In this document: in pieces, positions 55,832 to 64,000 of the stretch
How the letters are laid out: the number at the start of each line of letters is the position of its first letter
How positions within the stretch are numbered: the stretch's first letter is position 1
Assembly: GCA_002104985.1 (NCBI GenBank)
Contig: MCGO01000095.1
Coordinates: 62,001-126,000, forward strand
Direction: 5' to 3'
Source: Rhizoclosmatium globosum
Lineage: Eukaryota; Chytridiomycota; Chytridiomycetes; Chytridiales; Chytriomycetaceae
Length of the DNA: 64,000 nucleotides
Notes under the pieces: generated by a model
Told to the model about the DNA's origin: nothing
Databases searched by the model: none
The model's input: the letters and a program-made list of their open reading frames with translations, nothing else
Translations under genes and position numbers: made by a program

Positions 55832-56422
55832 TCAGGAGAACGCTTCTTCCAAGACAACACGCATCACTTTCCTACTTCCCTCGCCCTCTGCCCTGCCCCG
55901 TCCCCATTTCTCTGGATCCACGTCCTTGAATAGACGTTTCCAGTCGACGAGTATGGACTCAATGTCAGTCACGGATTCACAGCAGACAAGGACACCTTCA
56001 CTATGCATTTTTTGAGCGATTTCGAGCTGATGGTTGTGCATGAGGATCGGGTTTGGGACTGCAATCAGGGGCTTTAAGAGACGCAGGGATTCGAGGATAG
56101 AGCCGGTTCCTGCGTGAGAGAGGACTAGATTGGCTGAGGAGAGGAAGGGATTGATGTTATTTGTGAAGGGAAAGACTGTTACAGTGAAGGTGGGAGAGTA
56201 TGTTATTGAAGTTGCTTCTGTTTCAAATAGAGTTGTTCGGGTGGAAGGGAGGGAAAGAAGGGTTGGATGAAGGGGAGAGTGGCCGTGTTGAAGTATCAAA
56301 TGCGTAAACCCGGTTTGGGTTGCGATTGTTTCGAGAACTGATTCAGAGGAAATGTGTGTGATGAGAGCGTCAAAGCGTGTGGTGCCAACGGTTACAAAGA
56401 GTGTTTGGTTGTGATAGGTCAT
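55832..56422 (-). CDS. ALG13: ALG13, catalytic subunit of UDP-GlcNAc transferase
   Basis: A single exon of 196 residues from ATG 56422, the normal ALG13 size. Motifs: LFVTVGTTRFDALI, THLILQHGHS, ANLVLSHAGTGSILESLRL and PLIAVPNPILMHNHQLEIA. Together with ALG14 it adds the second GlcNAc to dolichol-PP-GlcNAc on the cytosolic face of the ER. The frame is open further upstream into GC-rich DNA, but that part is not family-like, so the MTYHN start is preferred. Confidence 0.9.
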   Translation of the reverse strand: MTYHNQTLFVTVGTTRFDALITHISSESVLETIATQTGFTHLILQHGHSPLHPTLLSLPSTRTTLFETEATSITYSPTFTVTVFPFTNNINPFLSSANLVLSHAGTGSILESLRLLKPLIAVPNPILMHNHQLEIAQKMHSEGVLVCCESVTDIESILVDWKRLFKDVDPEKWGRGRAEGEGSRKVMRVVLEEAFS

Positions 56423-56649
56423 TTTATGATAAATTAAATACCAAAGAAAGGAGAAGAAGAATGATTCAAGCTTCCTTCTCTGTTTCAGCTCCGAGCGATT
56501 CTGTCTCTCGTGAGTACCGCTTGTAACGTGTGCAGGCGCACGTTCTGGGGTTTGGTTCGGACTTGGACTCGACACGTTTTCTTTATCTATTTTTGGAATT
56601 TTAGTTGGGGACTTTAGATTAGAACAGTGTCTATTATTGGAATAAAAAG

Positions 56650-57271
56650 TTGTTGCGAATTGAAAGGCGAGCGAGTCGATCAAGGTCGCCCAGAGCGAGA
56701 CGGACCTCGAGCGAGCGACGGCGTCGACGTGTAACAGACGGGCGTGGCCGCTCTTAGGGAGACGCCACCATAGGCCGGTTTCACGGTAGACGCGCCGGAG
56801 CGAGTACTCTGGATCAGCGAGACACAAGTCACCTCGACCGAAGGGAAAGGCCGAGTTAGGGAGTCCGATGCCGGATTAGCGAACTACAGGTTAGCGAACC
56901 AAAGGAGGTAGCAGGGGACGAATCGAAGAGAGGAGTGGGCTACCTCTGGACTGAACGAGTAGGCTGGATGTGTGGGGTACGTGTGCATGGCGGGGGCTGG
57001 GGCTAGCGTGTGTGGAGCACCCCAGGTTCCTCCGGCCACGGAGCACGTGCCTTGCCATGGGTTGTAGGCTTGAACGCTGACCCATGGATCTGTTGCACAG
57101 AGGAAGCGGTGGAAAGCCAGCGGCGACTGGAACTATCAGCGTAGACTCCACACTATGGACATAAGGGCTATGGTGGCGCACCGAGGCGTTCAGGAATGTT
57201 AGCGAAGTCGGGTCTCTCGGGGGTAACGGATCTTGCCTCGGGAGTAACAAGCGGATGAGCGGAGTGGATGA
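56650..57271. other. GC-rich stretch with recurrent AGCGA motif
   Basis: Base composition changes sharply here to GC-rich. The pentamer agcga, often as gagcgag or ttagcgaac, recurs about ten times. The motif continues into the LTR on the right (57376-57384, 57492), so this DNA may belong to the retrotransposon family or to an older copy. No reading frame with a known domain was found. Confidence 0.4.
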
Positions 57272-57558
57272 TGTAACGGTAACGGACTACTGGAACATTA
57301 GAAGGGAGTGGTAGAGCGTAGCGATGTGTTATTTCTTTTATTGTTCTTTATTTACGTCAGCCTGGGATTAGTGTCTTAGCGAGCGAAGACCTTGGGTCTT
57401 TCAGACAGTACCTGGAATCATTGGAGCCATGGAGGAGGGACCAGGGTACTGATTCGTACCGTGCTTTTTGGCAAGTAAGCGTAGACCTATGAGCGAGTGT
57501 TGTATGATGGTAGCAAGGATTGAAACCTGGAAAGGGGAAGCAACCCTTACTTGTTACA
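57272..57558 (+). repeat. Putative 5' LTR of the gypsy element
   Basis: It starts TGTAAC and ends GTTACA, perfect inverted hexamers, 287 bp. The right edge is strongly placed by the primer-binding site three bases later. The left edge is less sure: the AGCGA-rich DNA to the left has similar texture, so the LTR could be longer. A possible 5-bp target copy is gatga (57267-57271); the partner lies outside the window. Confidence 0.6.
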
Positions 57559-57561
57559 GAA

Positions 57562-57575
57562 TGGGGGCCCAACGT
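57562..57575 (+). promoter_or_regulatory. Primer-binding site
   Basis: TGGGGGCCCAACGT directly after the LTR end begins with the obligatory TGG, complementary to a tRNA CCA end, and resembles primer sites of other Ty3/gypsy elements. The primer tRNA is not identified. Confidence 0.65.
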
Positions 57576-57918
57576 AAAAGCGACAACCTAGAGTTGTGAG
57601 TGAGATTGACCACACGGGAATGTGTGTAGTACCATGTATTAGACATGAGACTCCATGTAGTTTAAAACATGAGGCCTCTCTTAGTGAGAGCTGAACTAGT
57701 TTATTGGAGAAGCTATGTATAAATAAACAATTTAAAATCGAAGTAAAAGGATGTACTTTGTTTAAAGTTGGACTTATTTAGTTGGAATGGATTTTTGGGT
57801 TCAACGGCATGAACAAATAACAAAACATGATATCACTTAGATGACTGCGTGGCCATAAGCGATGTGAAAATCGATTTCCGAATTTGGATTCGCGGATACA
57901 TTCTGGAAACTCAGCGAA

Positions 57919-58280
57919 TGACAAAGACGTTGACCTCGTCATCCTTGACAGAGGCCGAGAAAGCAGTAGCTTGTCCAAGAGATTGTGACAAACAAACCGG
58001 AGTCGTCGATGAGTCCCTCACACTGGAACAACAGGAGCTGTTGGGAACACTACAATACTTTCGTGGAACTCGGATTCAAGACGATTTGATCCTGTATCAA
58101 GTACAGAGTACAAGATATGGATTTTCTACTTCGCCAAGCGAGTTTCTACAGAATGCTTTAGCATTGTACTGTGAACTATCAACACCGGATTTGGCAACGT
58201 TGGACGATTTACCAGAACTTGTTGACATCTCTGATGATACATCAATGCCAGACCTAGTTTCGGATAATGAGGACGATTAA
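57919..58280 (+). CDS. Short ORF upstream of pol, unknown
   Basis: 120 codons from ATG 57919. Acidic at the end (DISDDTSMPDLVSDNEDD), with LTLEQQELLGTLQYFRGTRI in the middle. It occupies the place of gag but shows no zinc knuckle or capsid motif and is far too short. It could be a gag remnant or a novel small protein of the element. Confidence 0.4.
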
Positions 58281-58327
58281 GAAGTCCAGAACCGTAATGA
58301 CGAGTATACACGTGTTGTTTGACGTGA

Positions 58328-61300
58328 GATGTGAAGCTAATAAAAGAACGATTGAGTGTACCATTAAAATATTATGAAGAGTATGTCCCAGAAGAGAAAC
58401 CGACGATGGTTCTTAAAGAAAATATACTCCTGAAACCAATGGAAGGAAGAATAGTTTTAGTAGAGTTGGATAGAAAGCTACCCAACAACCAAGAAAATTG
58501 CTTACTTCAAGGTTTCCCTGATATGGCGAGCAGAGGAATTCTCGTAGCAAATACGATATATCGGGTTGAAGATGTCAACTCGAAAGCAGTTAAAATGCAA
58601 CTGACTTATGTGGGATCGGAGGAATTAAAATTAGATGAAGGAATATGCTTAGCAACCGTTCAATGTGGGGACGTACCTGTATTAGATGTACCTAAAAGTA
58701 TAGACGTGAACGATCAATCAATGATGATCGAAATGGCGTTACAGGCGAAAATGCATAATCCAGAGAATAACATAGCGTTTCTTAGCTGTTTAATGGAGGA
58801 TAAACCACCCGAAACGCCTTTAGAAGAAGAGGTTAGGGTTCAACCTATACTGGTTGACGAACTCGACTTTGTCGACCCACCGAATAAAGAGTATTCCGAC
58901 GAAGACTCAGAGAAGGAGCCAGACGAGGCCGACTACGAAACGGAAGGACGGATGGAACTTTACGTTTCATTAGATGAGGATTTCTTCGAGTCTGTGCTTG
59001 AACAGAAACCTACCTCAGCAAACAAACTGTTTAAAGAAAAGGACTTCCTCGACCCGATCTTACAATCAGTAGGAAGGAAGAAACCCCGTACTCATAAAGA
59101 GTTCAGAGCGGTGATGTTGCATATAGAGGACATCGTCGATGAATTGTCAAAGAAGATTGACAAGAAATATGAATTAGAAGATGAAACTTCGCGTCGGAAG
59201 CGAAGAATACGTGAAAAACGCGCTGAATGGATAGACTCTATTCGCGACCCGAGATTTATTAAAGATTTAAAGACGCTTGACCCTTATACCTACACGAAGA
59301 TAGTAGAATCGGAATTGGATCCTGACCCAATCATGAATTCAACACCAGGACACGATATTACAAAAGAGGATAAAAGAGATTACATGCCTGAAGAGTATAA
59401 GTCGAACGAAGAAATCTTTAATAAGATTGACTTGAGTCATATGGACTCCGACTTTTATGGCCCAGACACAAAAAGGAGGCTTCTAGACTTAATTGGAAAA
59501 TATATTGATGTCTTTAAAAGTGATGTAGTGACAGGAACGAAAAGAGTCCCTGCACATAAAATTGAGTTGAAACCAGGAGCTCGCATACCTCATTCACACC
59601 CATACCCGGAAGGGGCGGGTCGAACTCAGATATTGCGAGAACATATTGAGAAAATGTTGAAAGATGACGTAATTGAACCGTCAACGTCTCAATATGCCGC
59701 TCCAGTGGTATTGGCGAAGAAAGCCGATGGTAATTGGAGATTCTGTGCTGATTTTCGGAAACTAAATCAGATAACGATACCTGACAGATACCCTCTACCA
59801 AGAATAGACGAGACCTTTGACATGGTTTCGGGAAAACATTATTTCTCATCAGTGGATTTGATGAGTGGATTCTGGCAGATTCCTATGGACGAAGAGAGTA
59901 AAGAGAAGACTGCCTTTATCTCGTCACAAGGACTTTACCATTTTAAGGTTCTTCCGTTCGGGCTTACAAACTCACCACCAACATTCCAACGAATGATGGA
60001 CGCAGTGTTAGCTGGGTATAAATTTGTTTTCGCGTTAGTATACGTGGATGATATTATAATTTATTCGAAGACAGAGGAAGAACACTTTGAACACCTCGAG
60101 AAGGTTCTGGAGCGAATGTACTTGTATAATTTGAAAATAAAACCGTCGAAATGTGCACTCTTCCACCAAGAGTTACCATTTTTGGGACATGTCATTTCAA
60201 AGGACGGTTTGAGAAGAGATCCAGATAAGATTTCTAAATTGAGAAACTGGCCTGTACCAACGGGAATTAGACAATTACAGTCTTTCTTAGGTTTTGGAAA
60301 CTACTTCCGAAGATTCATTAAAGATTTCGCGTCTATTGCAGCGCCGTTGTACTCGCTCTTGAAAGGAGATAAATCGTGGGTTTGGACAGAAGCATGCGAA
60401 GCAGCGTTTAAGAAATTAATAGCAGCTTTGTGTGACGATAAAATATTATACTTACCGGGAGATAACGAAGAATATATCATCGAATGTGATGCTTCTGGCA
60501 CGGCTTTAGGCGGTGCACTCTACGCAAAAGGACCGAAAGGAACTCGAGCAGATAGAAAACCTGTTGCATTCATTTCGAGAACGCTGAACGAAGTGGAACA
60601 GAAGTACTCGAACACAGACCGAGAAGGTCTTGCGGTAGTATGGGCTTGTGGCTGCTTCGATAAGTATATCTTCGATCGACCAGTTACTATCGAAACTGAT
60701 CATTCAGCTCTTGTACAATTGGTGAAAAGCGGTGCTTTGACAGGAAGATTCGCGAGATGGGCTTACGCCCTTTCAGATTATGATTTGTCAATCATTCACG
60801 TACCAGGAAAAAACCAGGTTGTACCAGATACACTATCAAGAGTTGACTTCACAGGAGTGAAGCACGCGATTAAAAAAGAGGCTGATGGTCAAGAGACCGG
60901 GGATTCTGGAAGGGAGAACGAGAATACCCCTTTAAAAACTTTGTACCAAACATACATGTATAATAAATATGCTACGACTGACAAACAGAGAGAGTTCGCA
61001 AAGAGCGAACACCGTAGATTGTTCTTGGAAACATATACTTCGAATCAGGTTGCAGAAGCAGCTGAACCTGAGAGCACGAACGATCTTATGACCGACTTAG
61101 GAACGAGACTTATGAATAAGTCTAAAACAGATAAGCGCCTGAAAAGCTTGAGAGACGTGCAGAAAGTACCGAGACAGAAACCTGAGACAATGCCAATCTC
61201 GAAGAGTATAAACGTTTCAACATGGAATATCAACGGATTGCGGAGTTTATTGAAGAAATACGACGAAGAACACGACCTTAAACTCTTACCTTTGACAGAA

Positions 61301-64000
61301 AGAGTCGAACATTTCTTAAATTCACAGAGATGTAGTATCGTTTGTCTACAGGAAACACGAATGGGTACGAATAATAAAAGTAAGAAGTTATTCGCTGCTT
61401 TAAAGGAGCTTCCGAACTGGAACTGTTCGTTGAATGATTCAGAAACAGGATACGCAGGAGTCGCAATCTTGTGGAGGAAGGAACTCTACGGAAAAGTAGA
61501 AGCCAAGACCATCGAAGGAATGGAGACATCTAAGGGCGGAGAGACACTTGTCTACGATGGAGATAAAGGACGAGTGTTAACCCTGATCCTTGGAGATGTA
61601 GCAATAGTAAATACTTATGTACCGAGTGGAATGAGACACTCAGAGCGCCAAGAGTATAAATTGAAGTTTTTAGACGACCTCAAGACACACTGTGACAACT
61701 TGAGAGAAGATCACCTTGTAATCTTGTTGGGAGACATGAATATTGCGCCGACAATGAATGATGTTTCGCCGATAGTATTAGAAGACAAATTGGTGAACCG
61801 ATTCCCCTCAACTATTAGTAAGGAAGAACAGGAATGGTTCAAGAGAATGACTGAGAACTATCATGATGGTTTTCGAGTGAAACATCCTGATGACTTGGGA
61901 GCGACTTGGCTGTTGAAGGCTAAGAATAAGACGGAATATCCCTTTTGGAGAATCGACCATGTGTTAATAGATAAGCGAATCGAAGAGGAAGGATTCGACG
62001 TTCGAATCGATGCAGACATGAGTGGGAGTGACCACTTGAGAGTCGAATTACACACGAGTTTGAAGGGATTCCCTAAAATAGGAGAAGAAATGTTAGTAGA
62101 CACCACAGAGTGGCTGAATGGAAAGACAACGTCGGACTTTTCAACATTTGCGATGGAATCAATAAAACTCTGTGAGGAAGAATTGGAGATTAATTTAGGA
62201 GTTATGTCCTTCACTCAAGGAGAATCCTTGAAAACATGGCGTGAGAAGCAGTTGGAGGATCCTTATTTAGGACCCATTATTCGCTTCAAAGAGAAGTTCG
62301 AAATACCCGATGACTTGGATGCTGAAACTATGGCTACAAGATCAAAGCGAATGGTTTTGGACTTGAATGGCTTACTGTTCTTTGTTTCGGACTTAAACAC
62401 AAATGTGGTTAGGAGGGCATCAGGAAGAATAGCTTTATGCGTACCTGACTCTTTGAAGAGAACAATTCTTGAGAGGCACCACGATGATATCTACGCAGGG
62501 CATTTCGGCCATGCGAAGGTGTTACCCGTGTTGTTGGATAGATTCTGGTGGCCAGATATTGTTAAAGATCTGAGGAACCACGTGGAATCGTGTGAAACCT
62601 GTAATAAATCTAAGGACTTTCATACGAAAACTGGTTACTTACATCCAATACCTTTGGGAGAGTTTGCAATGGAGCGAACGTTCCTAGATTTTATGGATAC
62701 GGGAAAAGAGAACCCTAATGGAAACCGTTATATAATGGTGTGGGTAGATAGCTTTACGAAGTGGGCTGAAGCCATCCCTATTCCTGACTTGACAGGGGAA
62801 ACTGTTTGTAAAGCATTAGTGACTCAGATATTCTGTAGGTACGGAATACCTGTCTTCTTACACACTGATGGAGGACCGCCGCTTGATAGTACATTGGTGC
62901 ATCAACTGAGCCGATGGTTGGGATTCGAAAAGACCTTTACCGCGCCTTATTGGCCGAGAGCAAATGGACCTGCCGAAAGGATGATCAAAACTCTATCACA
63001 GGAGATAAGAGCGTATATTGATAAATTTAAGTTTAACGATTGGGAAGAGATACTCCCTTTTGTAATGTTTGCGTATAGAACGCACCCACATGGAACCACT
63101 AACGAGACACCCTACTTTGCATGGCATGGTAGAGACGCGAGACTACCTACGGATATGTTCGTTGGAATTAGTCCCAGGGACGTTAACCCTGATGACGCGG
63201 TTTACGAAGAAGAAGCTGCGGCTGTCGAAAGGATTGAAGCTGAAACGAACATACATATCGAGGGAAACGCGGAAAGCAATAGGAAACGGGAAGGGCTTCC
63301 TAGGATTTCTGTTGCCCAGTTTGTTAGTGTTGAGCAGTTTATAGATAAGTGTTGCAAACACCTGTACGGATACACCAAAGACGATCAACCTTTGTGGATG
63401 ATGCTAAGAGACATCCTCGAAAGACACGACTTGGATGTGTTGTGTTTAGTGTACGATCCTAAAATGAAGTCAAAAGTTAGTCCTTTCCCAAATTGTATTT
63501 ATTTGAGAGATGGATCGAGAGCTGACTTACGGGACGCGGTGTATCGTTTGAGCCCAGGGAAGGAGAACGGTTTTGACGAAAGAATGGGTAAGGTACCTGT
63601 TTCTCGACTTGTGGCCGTGTATAGCCGAACGAATAGTTTGGAGATTGGACCTTCGCCTGAAGATCTTGAGTATAACGATGGCAGACCGGTTGTAACCTTA
63701 GGACGCGAACAAGGTGTCGGAGTCGTGAAGTGCACTTATCGTTCGTACGAGAAAGAGGAATACTTAGACAAAACTGTTAGTCTTGTTGATCCTCGAAGGA
63801 GAGATTTACATTTATTTGGTGCTGAACCGCTTTGGGACAAGGCAGGAAAATTCTGGATAATAAACCCACCAGAATATTCAGTGGGAGTAAAGTCGACCGA
63901 GACCTTCGTATTCGAAGAGAGCCGAGGGAATATCTTTGAAGTTTTTGTCGATGAAGAAGCTGACGAGGAAGTTGAGTTAGAAGAGGCAGTTGATCGACCC
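58328..64000 (+). CDS. pol: Gypsy Pol: RT, RNase H, APE-type endonuclease, integrase (3' end outside window)
   Basis: Open from just after a stop at 58325 to the window edge; first ATG 58388. Residues count from 58328. About 1-130: region resembling the segment after protease (no DTG motif seen). RT about 400-640: DVIEPSTSQYAAPVVLAKK, FSSVDLMSGFWQI and YVDD at 572. RNase H about 715-840: IECDASGTALGGAL, YSNTDREGLAVVWA, VPDTLSRVD. Endonuclease about 962-1243: STWNINGL, VCLQETRMG, IVNTYVPSG, LLGDMNIAP, FWRIDHVLI and GSDHLRVE, all catalytic blocks of the ExoIII/APE1 group. Integrase about 1380-1620: a zinc site with CETCNKSK, then TFLDFMD, HTDGG (Asp 1514) and NGPAERM (Glu 1550, 35 residues between). 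After integrase come more than 250 residues without a chromodomain, ending acidic. No frame break separates the endonuclease from its neighbours. Confidence 0.9.

Larger units (their letters stand above)
57272..64000 (+). mobile_element. Ty3/gypsy LTR retrotransposon with APE-type endonuclease (right end outside window)
   Basis: Left LTR, primer-binding site and a pol frame of at least 1891 codons (RT, RNase H, APE-type endonuclease, integrase, C-terminal extension) are in the window. The 3' LTR is not. Between the primer site and pol there are only about 760 bp and no recognisable Gag or protease. The long intact pol, in a window where many host genes are broken, suggests a recent or maintained element. 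Confidence 0.88.

Noticed and set aside
56650..57560. Possible ribosomal DNA because of high GC
   Set aside because: I find no conserved 18S, 5.8S or 28S segment; LTR end and primer-binding site explain the right part better.
1..64000. CRISPR arrays, tRNA genes and prokaryotic operons
   Set aside because: No regularly spaced repeats, no tRNA cloverleaf that I could recognise, and the genes have spliceosomal introns.

Overview
The window looks like nuclear DNA of a fungus, probably an early-diverging, zoosporic (chytrid-like) one. Visible support: most genes carry several introns of about 35-140 bp, mostly GT-AG, with complete reading frames when spliced; the gene set is fungal or opisthokont (RPS24, PI31, ALG13, BEM46, an OMS1-like methyltransferase, fungal-type homeodomains, DENN, tRNase Z); a dCache sensor and a secreted protein with a bacterial-looking Cys-rich tail fit zoosporic fungi. 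The chytrid placement is inference.

Layout. 0-3.5 kb: an F-box-like gene cut by the left edge, an OMS1-like methyltransferase and a dCache membrane protein. 3.5-11.2 kb: a minus-strand array of cysteine synthase genes, including one reading frame with two complete cysteine synthase domains fused head to tail, one copy with an in-frame TAG, and, inside the array, a gene with two fused cyclophilin domains. 11.6-18.6 kb: a patch of broken genes (F-box copy, URC4/DUF1688, a hypothetical protein, a DUF726 hydrolase, a four-helix-type membrane protein with an in-frame TGA). Most lesions are single missing bases. 18.7-22.8 kb: BEM46, a type II membrane coiled-coil protein and a glycosyltransferase whose last codons were cut off by a retrotransposon. 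22.77-26.93 kb: a non-autonomous Ty1/copia element with LTRs that look identical and a 5-bp target duplication. 27-38.8 kb: a sixth cysteine synthase locus domain, a DUF642-like surface protein, PI31, a 1702-residue DENN+C1 protein and RPS24. 39-49 kb: an SDR9C reductase, a GPI-type Cys-rich protein with decayed copies, four tandem homeobox genes and three tandem SDR7C reductases (only the middle one unbroken). 49-56.4 kb: a duplicated family of small two-helix membrane proteins with pseudogene copies, tRNase Z, an ECM15-like thiamine-binding-family protein, a secreted zincin-like protein and ALG13. 57.27 kb to the right edge: a Ty3/gypsy retrotransposon.

The standout is that Ty3/gypsy element. 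Its pol frame is open from 58328 to the window end (1891 codons) and carries a complete endonuclease/exonuclease/phosphatase (ExoIII/APE1-type) domain between RNase H and integrase. That type of endonuclease is normal for LINE elements, not for LTR elements. The second theme is local tandem duplication: cysteine synthases, cyclophilins, homeobox genes, SDRs and small membrane proteins all sit in tandem, two arrays have collapsed into fused two-domain proteins, and surplus copies are decaying.
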